A DNA stretch of 64,000 nt, taken from positions 20,510,745-20,574,744 of the forward strand of contig CM057165.1 of NCBI GenBank assembly GCA_029962745.1. The letters are read 5' to 3'. Positions 10,677 to 24,200 of the stretch are shown piece after piece. Position 1 is the stretch's first letter, and every line of letters begins with the position of its first letter. This stretch comes from Echinometra lucunter (Eukaryota; Echinodermata; Echinoidea; Camarodonta; Echinometridae). The position numbers were made by a program, and so were the translations under genes. The notes under the pieces are model-generated. The model searched no databases. It was not told the DNA's origin and saw nothing but the letters and a program-made list of their open reading frames with translations.

Positions 10677-13610
10677 GTAAGTAAGACCATTGATGTTTCT
10701 GATATCGAAGAGAAAGATGCGAATGAATTAGCATCTGTAAGTAAATTAACAGATTTTGTTAAAACGCAATGAAAGATGTGTTACACTTTATTTTGATCTC
10801 ACTATATATTTCGAGTGTCAAAGAGCGCTATAAGAAGGTAATTCTCCGTTGTCTCATAATCATTTTCTTTGCCATTTCTATATGGTTAAAGCCAATTTAG
10901 AGGCAGCTCTGAAACAAAACTATCAGTAAGTTGTAATATATACAATGCTTGTTTTCTTTAAATCTTTACAGATATCGATGAATGTGCATCAGATAATGCG
11001 AACGATTGTGACGCCATGGCTTCGTGTTCGGACAACGAGGGAAGTTATACATGCTCATGCAATACTGGATACCAGGGTGACGGAATGACATGCACAAGTA
11101 AGTAAGACCACTGATGTTTCTGATATCGAAGAGAAAAATGCGAATGAATTAGCATCTGTAAGTAAAGAAACAGATTTTGTTAAAACGCAATAAAAGATGT
11201 ATAAGACTTGATTTTGATCTCACTATATATTTCGAGTGTCAAAGAGCGCTACAAAAAGGTAATTCTCCGTTGTCTCATAATCATTTTCTATGCCATTTCT
11301 ATATGGCTAAAGATAATTTAGAGGCAAATCTATTTCAGACTAAACTATGAATGAGTAGTGAAATGTACAATGCTTGTTAGGTGGTCTGTCATATTTGACA
11401 GATCACCTTTTGATTTCGTCAGAATTTTCTTTCTTTCTTTATTTTCACTTCTTCCACCCACTTTTTTGTGCACTCGAAATCTCAGAATCGGCTGGCTCAA
11501 ATTGCACGAAATTTTGGTCAGTTATTAGTCATAATAAGATCTCGCGGTTCCAATTATTTTCATGTTCACCGGGTCATCGTGACGTCATCCAAGCATTTTG
11601 TGAAAACCACCTTAGGGCCATATCTTCATAACGGATAGATATTTCTCATTCATATTTGGCATGATTAAAGTTCATTTAAATCCAATAAATTTCAGATACC
11701 GTGACGCAGGCGTACGCATACGTCCGCGCGTCAGCGCACGCGCAAAAATTAAAAATGCTCAGAATCGAGTCAAATTTATTTTGCACACGTTTCAAGCCAT
11801 TTTAAGCCATTTTGCGCGCGTCCGCATCCGCGCGCGCCATATTTGCGCGCAAAGCCTATACCAGAGGTAAAAATGCCGTTTTTGCGCATGATTTGCACTC
11901 CTGATAGATTTCATGAGAGTTTCCGACAATTTGAAATGAATTTCAACTTTTCCTAAGGTCGCGCCCGCACAGCAAAGCTCAAAATGCACGCGTGCAAATA
12001 GTGTCAAAATGCGCAAATTGAAAGCAAGCCCTTTTGTATTCCGTCATAGCTCCTTCGAAAGGGTGGAGACACCCCAATTTTCTGACATTTTCTGAAAGCT
12101 TATGACTTCTAGATTTCAATCCATGAAGAAAAAGCAGTGGTTTGACAGTCAAAAGTCCTCATATTCTCATCTCAATTCAAAAATTCCATTTTAAATCTAT
12201 TACGTTATTTTTTCAGCATTTCAGTGTGGCTGTCTCGCTTGTTGTTGGTCAATTTTCGCCAGGATTTTTATATCTTCTAGCCGAGAACATCACCTCCTGC
12301 ACACGCCAGACAAGATCCCAGGCATTATTCCAAAAAGATATTCCGAAAAGAACTTAGGGGGTTTTTTTAATCTCCAGAGACCCCCGGCTATACAGCTCGA
12401 GTTTGAAAGGGGCTACAGATATGAAAATGGCCTGATCTGATAGAGCAAAGAATTCTGCATAAAAGTTACACAGGTGCAACTTCGTCAAATGTCGTCTTCG
12501 GGTCGATAATAGTTTTGGAAAAAAAATTCTTAACAGCTTTTACCGTTTTCAGGGCAGTCCCACCTTACATACAAAAAATGATATGTGTGTGTGTGGGTTT
12601 CTGTTGTTGTTGTTTTTTTTTAAACTGCGATGTCTTCCGAAAGTACATTCTTTCACTAGAAGATGTTTACAAATGACAGACCACCTAATTCGTCTCCAGT
12701 GACGAATTCAAATATCTCGTTAGGTGGTCTGTCATCTAAAGATTGCCTGTTATTCAGTCATGCATGCAAAGATCCAAATGAAAAGGGTACCAATGAATGT
12801 TGGGAGGATAATTCTACCAAGATAATGAAACCCATGATTAAATGTTCATTCTTCAAACAAGACAACTTCAAAATGATGAGGCATTTTTCTGACTCACTCT
12901 GTACATTGCAATAGACATCACAGGTAAAATAACGCAGTTATTGCAGCAGTTATTGCATTTGTTTCTGATTGTATGTGTAAAAGTAGTCAAATAAGATGGT
13001 AATATGAACGGACAAAAAAAAAAAAAGAAAGAAAAAAGAACCCCGCTGGCGCCGGGAGTCGAACCGGGGACCTTGAGCATGTGAGGCAAGTGTTTTACCG
13101 ATAGACCAGAATTAGGCCCATAGAGATAACACGTAGATGGAAATTGGGATTCTTATATCATATGTTCCAGTTAAAATTTCGATATGTTCCCGACATCTGA
13201 TTAAAAAATAAATGGCACACTTAGATAGAAAATTTTCTCAGTTACCACATACCCGAAGCTGGGCGGAAATCGAGCAGAAATAACGGAGCTGTTGCTCAAA
13301 AAAATCGGCAATGTAGAATCGAGAATGAAGAAAAGGTCATGTCCCATAGACAATACACGCAAAATGTGAGAAATTGACATGCCTCCATTTATCGTAAAAT
13401 TAGACCATGAAGACGTTATCAAAATGAAAAATAAGGAAAAGCTTAATGAAAGTAAATTGTCTCAGCTACAACATCGAATTCCTGGCGAAAACTGACCAAC
13501 AATAAGTGAGATAGTGAGTTCACATGAGAATATGGTGACGTTCCAACTGCTTGACCCCCGATTTTTTCATGATTTCAAGCCTTCAACTCATAGGCTTTCA
13601 GAAAATGTAA

Positions 13611-13653
<43 letters not shown>

Positions 13654-15235
13654 GGGGGGGGGGGGGTCCCCATGCTTTTAAACGGGTTATTGCGGATTTT
13701 AAAAGGGCATGTTTTTGCATGTTTTTACGTTATTTGCCCCATAGACGCGCGCACGGATTTTGACGCGCGCGTGCGGCATTATGGTTAGTTGAAATCGATT
13801 GTAAATTGATGGAAATAGGGAAGAAAAGTTTCAGATTGCAAATCAAGTGAAAAAGGGGCGTTTTTACGTTATTCATTATTGTAACGCACGCGCAAAACGC
13901 ACGCGCGGGCGCTGCGCACGGAAATTTTTGAAATGTTTAAAATGGATTTTTATTTGATCATGAGTGATTTTGAGCATTTTTAAATTTTGCGTAAATGGAA
14001 TTGTTTAGGTTAATATGAATATTCATCATGCCAAATATGAATGAAAAATGACATTCCTTTGAAGATATGATCGTGAGATGATATTTACAAAATGACGCCT
14101 GGAAGACGACATGATGAACTTTTGACCTTGAAAATTTTTTGGAACTATTCCTGATAGCAACTAATGACTGACAGAAAATGTACAAAAAAGTGGGGGGGGG
14201 GGGGGGGAGGAATAAAAAGATTGAGAAGATTAAAGAAAGAAAATTTCAGCGAAATTAAAAGGTGATCTGTCAAAAATGACAGACCACCTAATAACAAGAA
14301 AGAAAATTCTGACGAAATTAAAAGGTGGTCTGTCATTTATAGGAACACAGAAATTCCAGCGAAATTAAAAGGTGATCTGTCAAAGATGACAGACCATCTA
14401 AAAAAATCTGGATGGTAAAATAACCTGTTAAACAGCTAAAAAGGTAATTTTCTATTGAGACGTAATAAAATAAAAATGTATAAAGCTTTACTCCTCATAA
14501 TGAGGATGAATCGAAACTAATGAAATTGAATCGAGTGGAAGAAATGGAATATAAGTGTAATCAATTGCAAATGATCGATGCAAGCTTGAGTCATAGTCTT
14601 GTCATAGTTTAAAAAGAGGTGTTGTGGTTGATTGGTTTCAGGGCGTAGATAGCGGGAAAGGGGGGGGGGGGGATTGTATGTGTACATAAGTGGGGGATCC
14701 TCGTAATGATCTCTCTACGCCAGTTATCGGCCTATACACTCGACTGATATAAGAAGAGTTTCGAGTCTTGACACTTTTGCAGTGTATTCAATGGAATTAG
14801 ACACTCTCGAACGGGCGTATTGGGATGTGGTAGAATTAGAATTCGTACTTTGTACTGGGATTACTGTGTAATAACATCATGTGATTTGTGAACCCAAGGA
14901 CACGCATTTTTCTAAAATCCATACTAGCCTATGAGTCCAAATTAGAAATTGAACAATCAGTCGAATTCTAAGCTTTCCTTTTGTTAAACATGCCATGAAC
15001 ATGGGTTTTGACTGGAATTGGTAGAATACAACCGTCTCATGCGACATTGTCACGTTGATAAATTTCCCCGCATTTTTGTTTGAAAAATAAATACACGTGC
15101 TAAATACAAAAAAATATCTTGTAAGTCTAACGATCAGGCTCTGATTCATATTCTGATTTTTTTTTTTAAAGAAAATTTCTGTTATTGTCACGCTGATAAA
15201 TTTTCCATCAGTTGCCCCCCCAATAATTTCCGAAC

Positions 15236-15266
<31 letters not shown>

Positions 15267-18200
15267 AGAAAAAGAAAGAGAAAAGAAAGAAAAGGGAAAG
15301 AAGGAAGTGAAATGAAAGCGGAAAACAGGGGAAAAGAAAGTAAATGGGACACTGGCAGGGAAGCGCTCGCTCGCTTCGCTCGCTCGCATTTAAGTATCTT
15401 AACCAATGCCGATGATAATTACTATTCTCATGAAAGGAAATCGGTTTGCATCTACAGTTCCTGTCTAATGTTATACTATTCTCCTACTCATAGGAAGTAA
15501 TATAACCAAACAAGATATCACTCCAAGAAATCGAACGGCCAGTTGACCTAAAAATAGATACACTTTCAGTAGATAACGGCCTAGATTTAAAAACAAAACA
15601 AACATATTTTTCGTTAGCTCGCTCGCTACTCTCGCTGTTAAAAGCTAGATACAAGATGATTTCGGGCAGCAAGTAGATTATCATAGCAGCGAGATTCCAA
15701 AATATCATAATATTTGGGCAGTAATGGGGTTGAAAAAAATTTGGTGACGAATCCATATAATTTTGCCGGGATCGGACGTTGACTTTGCTTGCTAGCTAAT
15801 GGTAGAAACAGAATGGATTCGGACTGCAAGCCAGGTAGCTAAAACAGTGTCATATTCGGCACACTGGTGATCGGATGTATTATTTAGATATCATACAGGC
15901 ATGACAGGTTTATATTGTATTCTGATGATGATAATGATAACATTCCGTTCTTGTATAGCGCATTATCACATTATTATGATGACGAAATAACACTGCTATC
16001 ATATGGAAAAGGGTATATTTTTCCTCACTCGCTACACTCGCTCGTTTGATATTAATGGTTTTGAAAAGCAAACGAATTCGGTAAGTGAGATGAGACCGAA
16101 TAGATAATGTAGATGTTTCATGGGCTCACAGTGTAATTTGCCGAAGGGGTTACTACTTCTACCATCAAAAACAGTGTGGGATTCCTCGCTCGCTTCGCTC
16201 GCTCGTAATATTAAAAAAACAAGAGTGGTTCGGGGGTAGCAAAAATGGACCAGCGATGTGACAAAAAGAGTCATATTTGGCAGCGAAGTAACCATATATA
16301 TATATATATATTAGGTATCATATATGCCTATAGTGTATTTTGATAACTAAACACTTCTCTCATAACAAGAAATTTGTTATNNNNNNNNNNNNNNNNNNNN
16401 NNNNNNNNNNNNNNNNNNNNNNNNNNNNNNNNNNNNNNNNNNNNNNNNNNNNNNNNNNNNNNNNNNNNNNNNNNNNNNNNNNNNNNNNNNNNNNNNNNNN
16501 NNNNNNNNNNNNNNNNNNNNNNNNNNNNNNNNNNNNNNNNNNNNNNNNNNNNNNNNNNNNNNNNNNNNNNNNNNNNNNNNNNNNNNNNNNNNNNNNNNNN
16601 NNNNNNNNNNNNNNNNNNNNNNNNNNNNNNNNNNNNNNNNNNNNNNNNNNNNNNNNNNNNNNNNNNNNNNNNNNNNNNNNNNNNNNNNNNNNNNNNNNNN
16701 NNNNNNNNNNNNNNNNNNNNNNNNNNNNNNNNNNNNNNNNNNNNNNNNNNNNNNNNNNNNNNNNNNNNNNNNNNNNNNNNNNNNNNNNNNNNNNNNNNNN
16801 NNNNNNNNNNNNNNNNNNNNNNNNNNNNNNNNNNNNNNNNNNNNNNNNNNNNNNNNNNNNNNNNNNNNNNNNNNNNNNNNAAGGTAATTCTCCGTTGTCT
16901 GAGAATTATTTTCTTTGCCATTTTCTATATGGCTAACATGGCTAAAGTCATTTCAGTGGCAACTCTGTTTCAAACAAAACTATCAATAATTTGTGATATA
17001 TACAGTGCTTGTTTTCATTAAATCTATTACAGATATCGATGAATGTGCATCAGATAATACGAACAATTGTCACACCATGGCTTCGTGTTCGGACAACGAG
17101 GGAAGTTATACATGCTCATGCAATACTGGATACCAGGGTGACGGTATGACTTGCTCAAGTAAGTAAGACCATTGATGTTTCTGATAACGAAGAGAAAAAT
17201 GCGAATGAATTAGCATCTGTAAGTAACAGATTTTGTTAAAACGCAAAGAAGGATGTATTAAATCTGATTATGACTTCAGTATATTTCGAGTCTGAGATGT
17301 AATTTTTCATTGCCTGGCAATCATTGTCTTTGTCGTTTCCTATATCGCTAAAGCAAATTTAAAGGAAAATCCTTTTCAAACAAAACTATCAATAAGTTGT
17401 AATATATACAGTGCTTGTTTTCATTAAATCTTTTACAGATATCGATGAATGTGCATCAGATAATACGAACAATTGTCACGCCATGGCTTCGTGTTCGGAC
17501 AACGAGGGAAGTTATACATGCTCATGTAATGCTGGATACCAGGGTGACGGAATGACGTGCACAAGTAAGTAAGACTATTGATGTTTCTGATTAACGAAGA
17601 GGAAAATGCGAATGGATTAGTATCCGTAAGTATAGTAACAGATTTTGTTAAAACGCAATGAAAGATGTATTAGACTTGATTTTGATCTCATTATATATTG
17701 CGAGTGTCAAAGAGCGCTATAAGAAGGTAATTGTCCGTTGTCTCATAATCATTTTCTTTGCCATTTTTATATGGTTAAATCCAATTTACAGGCAACTTTG
17801 TTTCAAACAAAACTATCAATAAGTTGTAATATATACAGTGCTTGTTTTCATTAAATCTTTTACAGATATCAATGAATGTGCATCAGATAATACGAACAAT
17901 TGTCACACCATGGCTTCATGTTCGGACAACGAGGGAAGTTATACATGCTCATGCAATACTGGATACCAGGGTGACGGAGTGACGTGCACAAGTAAGTAAG
18001 ACCATTGATGTTTCTGATTAACGAAGAGGAAAATGCGAATGAATTAGCATCTGTAAGTAAAGAAACAGTTTTTGTTAAAACGCAAAGAAGGATGTATTAG
18101 ACTTGATTTTGATTTGAGTATATTTCGAGTCTCAAAGAGCGCTACAAGAAGGTAATTCTCCGTTGTCTGAGAATTATTTTCTTTGCCATTTTCTATATGG

Positions 18201-21200
18201 CTAACATGGCTAAAGCCAATTCAGGGGTAACTCTGTTTCAAACAAAACCATCAATAAGTTGTAATATATAGAATGCTTGTTTTCTTGAATTCTTTTACAG
18301 ATATCGATGAATGTGCATCAGATAATACGAACAATTGTCACACCATGGCTTCGTGTTCGGACAACGAGGGAAGTTATACATGCTCATGCAATACTGGATA
18401 CCAGGGTGACGGAATGACGTGCACAAGTAAGTAAGACCATTGATGTTTCTGACAATGAAGAGAAAAATGCGAAGAAATTAGCATCTGTAAGTAAAGTAAC
18501 AGTTTTTCTTAAAACGTAAAGAAGTATGATAGACTTGATTTTCATCTCACTATATATTTCGAGTGTCAAAGTGCGCTATAAGAAGGTAATTCTCCTTTGT
18601 CTGAGAATCATTTTCTTTGCCATTTCTATATGGTTAGAACTAATTTGGAGGCTACTCTCTTTCAAACAAAACTATCAATAAGTTGTAATATTTAGAATGC
18701 TTGTTTTCTTGAAATCTTTTACAGATATCGATGAATGTGCATCAGATAATACGAACAATTGTCACACCATGGCTTCGTGTTCGGACAACGAGGGAAGTTA
18801 TACATGCTCATGCAATACTGGATACCAGGGTGACGGAATGACGTGCACAAGTAAGTAAGACCATTGATGTTTCTGACAACGAAGAGAAAAATGCGAATGA
18901 ATTAGTATCCGTAAGTATAGTAACAGATTTTGTTAAAATGCAATAACAGATGTATTAGACTTGATTTTGATCTCTTTATATATTGCGAGTGTCAAAGAGC
19001 GCTATAAGAAGGTAATTGTCCATTGTCTCATAATCATTTTCTTTGCCATTTTTATATGGTTAAATCCAATTTTACAGGCAACTTTGTTTCAAACAAAACT
19101 ATCAATAAGTTGCAATATATACAATGCTTGTTTTCTTGAAATCTTTTACAGATATCAATGAATGTGCATCAGATAATACGAACAATTGTCACACCATGGC
19201 TTCGTGTTCGGACAACGAGGGAAGTTATACATGCTCATGCAATACTGGATACCAGGGTGACGGAATGACTTGCTCAAGTAAGTAAGACCACTGATGTTTC
19301 TGATAACGAAGAGAAAAATGCGAATGAATTAGCATCTGTAAGTAAAGTAACAGTTTTTGTTAAAACGCAAAGAAGGATGTATGAAACTTGATTATGATTT
19401 TAGTATATTTCGAGTATCAAAGAGCGCTATAAAAATGCAATTCTCCTTTGTCTGAGAATCATTTTCTTTGCCTTTTCGATATGGCTAAAGCCAGTTTAGA
19501 GGCAACCCTGTTTCAAACAAAACTATCAATAAGTTGCAATATATACAATGCTTGTTTTCTTGAAATCTTTTACAGATATCGATGAATGTGCATCAGATAA
19601 TACGAACAATTGTCACGCCATGGCTTCGTGTTTGGACAACGAGGGAAGTTATACATGCTCATGCAATACTGGATACCAGGGTGACGGTATGACTTGCTCA
19701 AGTAAGTAAGACCACTGATGTTTCTGATAACGTAGAGAAAAATACGAATGAATTAGCATCTGAAGTAAAGAAACAGTTTTTGTTAAAACGCAAAGAAGGA
19801 TGTATTAGACTTGATTTTGATTTGAGTATATTTCGAATGTCAAAGTGCGCTATAAGAAGGTAATTGTCCGTTGTCTCATAATCATTTTCTTTGCCATTTT
19901 TATATGGTTAAATCCAATTTACAGGCAACTTTGTTTCAAACAAAACTATCAATAAGTTGTAATATATAGAATGCTTGTTTTCTTGAAATCTTTTACAGAT
20001 ATCGATGAATGTGCATCAGATAATACGAACAATTGTCACGCCATGGCTTCGTGTTCGGACAACGAGGGAAGTTATACATGTTCATGCAATACTGGATACC
20101 AGGGTGACGGAATGACGTGCACAAGTAAGTAAGACTATTGATGTTTCTGATAACGTAGAGAAAAATGCGAATGAATTAGTATCCGTAAGTATAGTAACAG
20201 ATTTTGTTAAAATGGAATAACAGATGTATTAGACTTGATTTTGATCTCATTATATATTGCGAGTGTCAAAGAGCGCTACAAGAAGGTAATTCTCCGTTGT
20301 CTGAGAATTATTTTCTTTGCCATTTTCTATATGGCTAACATGGCTAAAGCCAATTCAGGGGCAACTCTGTTTCAAACAAAACTATCAATAAGTTGTAATA
20401 TATAGAATGCTTGTTTTCTTGAAATCTTTTACAGATATCAATGAATGTGCATCAGATAATACGAACAATTGTCACACCATGGCTTCGTGTTCGGACAACG
20501 AGGGAAGTTATACATGCTCATGCAATACTGGATACCAGGGTGACGGTATGACTTGCTCAAGTAAGTAAGACCACTGATGTTTCTGATAACGAAGAGAAGA
20601 ATACGAATGAATTAGCATCTGAAGTAAAGTAACAGTGTTTGTTAAAACGCAAAGAAGGATGTATTAAACTTGATTATGATTTTAGTATATTTCGAGTCTC
20701 AAAGAGCGCTATAAAAATGCAATTCTCCTTTGTCTGAGAATCATTTTCTTTGCCTTTTCGATATGGTTAAAGCCAGTTTAGAGGCAACCCTGTTTCAAAC
20801 AAAACTATCAATAAGTTGTAATATATAGAATGCTTGTTTTCTTGAAATCTTTTACAGATATCAATGAATGTGCATCAGATAATACGAACAATTGTCACAC
20901 CATGGCTTCGTGTTCGGACAACGAGGGAAGTTATACATGCTCATGCAATACTGGATACCAGGGTGACGGAATGACGTGCACAAGTAAGTAAGACTATTGA
21001 TGTTTCTGATAACGTAGAGAAAAATGCGAATGAATAAGTATAGTAACAGATTTTGTTAAAATGCAATGAGAGATGTATTAGACTTGATTTTGATCTCATT
21101 ATATATTTCGAGTGTCGAAGAGCGCTATAAGAAGGTAATTGTCCATTGTCTCATAATCATTTTCTTTGCCATTTTTATATGGTTAAATCCAATTTACAGG

Positions 21201-24200
21201 CAACTTTGTTTCAAACAAAACTATCAATAGGTTGTAATATATAGAATGCTTGTTTTCTTGAAATCTTTTACAGATATCAATGAATGTGCATCAGATAATA
21301 CGAACAATTGTCACACCATGGCTTCGTGTTCGGACAACGAGGGAAGTTATACATGCTCATGCAATACTGGATACCAGGGTGACGGAATGACGTGCACAAG
21401 TAAGTAAGACCATTGATGTTTCTGACAACGAAGAGAAAAATGCGAATGAATTAGTATCCGTAAGTATAGTAACAGATTTTGTTAAAATGCAAAAACAGAT
21501 GTATTAGACTTGATTTTGATCTCTTTATATATTGCGAGTGTCAAAGAGCGCTATAAGAAGGTAATTGTCCATTGTCTCATAATCATTTTCTTTGCCATTT
21601 TTATATGGTTAAATCCAATTTTACAGGCAACTTTGTTTCAAACAAAACTATCAATAAGTTGTAATATACAGAATGCTTGTTTTCTTGAAATCTTTTACAG
21701 ATATCAATGAATGTGCATCAGATAATACGAACCATTGTCACACCATGGCTTCGTGTTCGGACAACGAGGGAAGTTATACATGCTCATGCAATACTGGATA
21801 CCAGGGTGACGGAATGACGTGCACAAGTAAGTAAGACCATTGATGTTTCTGATTAACGAAGAGGAAAATGCGAATGAATTAGCATCTGTAAGTAAAGAAA
21901 CAGTTTTTGTTAAAACGCAAAGAAGGATGTATTAGACTTGATTTTGATTTGAGTATATTTCGAATGTCAAAGTGCGCTATAAGAAGGTAATTGTCCGTTG
22001 TCTCATAATCATTTTCTTTGCCATTTTTATATGGTTAAATCCAATTTACAGGCAACTTTGTTTCAAACAAAACTATCAATAAGTTGTAATATATAGAATG
22101 CTTGTTTTCTTGAAATCTTTTACAGATATCGATGAATGTGCATCAGATAATACGAACAATTGTCACGCCATGGCTTCGTGTTCGGACAACGAGGGAAGTT
22201 ATACATGCTCATGCAATACTGGATACCAGGGTGACGGAATGACGTGCACAAGTAAGTAAGACTATTGATGTTTCTGATAACGTAGAGAAAAATGCGAATG
22301 AATTAGTATCCGTAAGTATAGTAACAGATTTTGTTAAAATGGAATAACAGATGTATTAGACTTGATTTTGATTTGAGTATATTTCGAGTCTCAAAGAGCG
22401 CTACAAGAAGGTAATTCTCCGTTGTCTGAGAATTATTTTCTTTGCCATTTTCTATATGGCTAACATGGCTAAAGCCAATGCAGGGGCAACTCTGTTTCAA
22501 ACAAAACTATCAATAAGTTGTAATATATAGAATGCTTGTTTTCTTGAAATCTTTTACAGATATCAATGAATGTGCATCAGATAATACGAACAATTGTCAC
22601 ACCATGGCTTCGTGTTCGGACAACGAGGGAAGTTATACATGCTCATGCAATACTGGATACCAGGGTGACGGAATGACGTGCACAAGTAAGTAAGACCATT
22701 GATGTTTCTGATTAACGAAGAGGAAAATGCGAATGAATTAGCATCTGTAAGTAAAGAAACAGTTTTGTTAAAACGCAAAGAAGGATATATTAGACTTGAT
22801 TTTCATCTCATTATATATTGCGAGTGTCAAAGAGCGCTATAAGAAGGTAATTGTCCATTGTCTCATAATCATTTTCTTTGTCTTTTCGATATGGCTAAAG
22901 CCAGTTTAGAGGCAACTTTGTTTCAAACAAAACTATCAATAAGTTGTAATATATAGAATGCTTGTTTTCTTGAAATTTTTTACAGATATCAATGAATGTG
23001 CATCAGATAATACGAACAATTGTCACACCATGGCTTCGTGTTCGGACAACGAGGGAAGTTATACATGCTCATGCAATACTGGATACCAGGGTGACGGAAT
23101 GACGTGCACAAGTAAGTAAGACCATTGATGTTTCTGATTAACGAAGAGGAAAACGCCAATGAATTAGCATCTGTAAGTAAAGAAACAGTTTTTGTTAAAA
23201 CGCAAAGAAGGATGTATTACACTTGATTTTGATTTGAGTATATTTCGAGTCTCAAAGAGCGCTACAAGAAGGTAATTCTCCGTTGTCTGAGAATTGTTTT
23301 CTTTGCCATTTTCTATATGGCTAACATGGCTAAAGCCAATTCAGGGGCAACTCTGTTTCAAACAAAACTATCAATAAGTTGTAATATATAGAATGCTTGT
23401 TTTCTTGAAATCTTTTACAGATATCAATGAATGTGCATCAGATAATACGAACAATTGTCACACCATGGCTTCGTGTTCGGACAACGAGGGAAGTTATACA
23501 TGCTCATGCAATACTGGATACCAAGGTGACGGAATGACGTGCACAAGTAAGTAAGACCATTGATGTTTCAGATTAACGAAGAGGAAAATGCGAATGAATT
23601 AGCATCTGTAAGTAAAGAAACAGTTTTTGTTAAAACGCAAAGAAGGATGTATTAGACTTGATTTTGATTTGAGTATATTTCGAGTCTCAAAGAGCGCTAC
23701 AAGAAGGTAATTCTCCGTTGTCTGAGAATTATTTTCTTTGCCATTTTCTATATGGCTAACATGGCTAAAGCCAATTCAGGGGCAACTCTGTTTCAAACAA
23801 AACTATCAATAAGTTGTAATATATAGAATGCTTGTTTTCTTGAAATCTTTTACAGATATCAATGAATGTGCATCAGATAATACGAACAATTGTCACACCA
23901 TGGCTTCGTGTTCGGACAACGAGGGAAGTTATACATGCTCATGCAATACTGGATACCAGGGTGACGGAATGACGTGCACAAGTAAGTAAGACCATTGATG
24001 TTTCTGATTAACGAAGAGGAAAATGCGAATGAATTAGCATCTGTAAGTAAAGAAACAGTTTTTGTTAAAACGCAAAGAAGGATATATTAGACTTGATTTT
24101 CATCTCATTATATATTGCGAGTGTCAAAGAGCGCTATAAGAAGGTAATTGTCCATTGTCTCATAATCATTTTCTTTGTCTTTTCGATATGGCTAAAGCCA

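Larger units (their letters stand above)
12720..14400. mobile_element. Composite of Helentron-like copies, both orientations
   Basis: A new left terminus TTAGGTGGTCTGTC starts at 12720, directly after copy 2. An inverted left terminus with its hairpin ends at 14278-14291, and more terminus-like pieces lie near 14321-14334 and 14388-14400. GC-rich CGCGCGC segments near 13745 and 13890 resemble the interior of copies 1 and 2 in reverse. A tRNA-like SINE and a T/G homopolymer are nested inside. Exact copy boundaries are unclear. Confidence 0.5.

Noticed and set aside
16328..17021. Frames of about 200 residues across N runs
   Set aside because: Almost entirely unknown sequence in an assembly gap; the same applies at 35848-36615.
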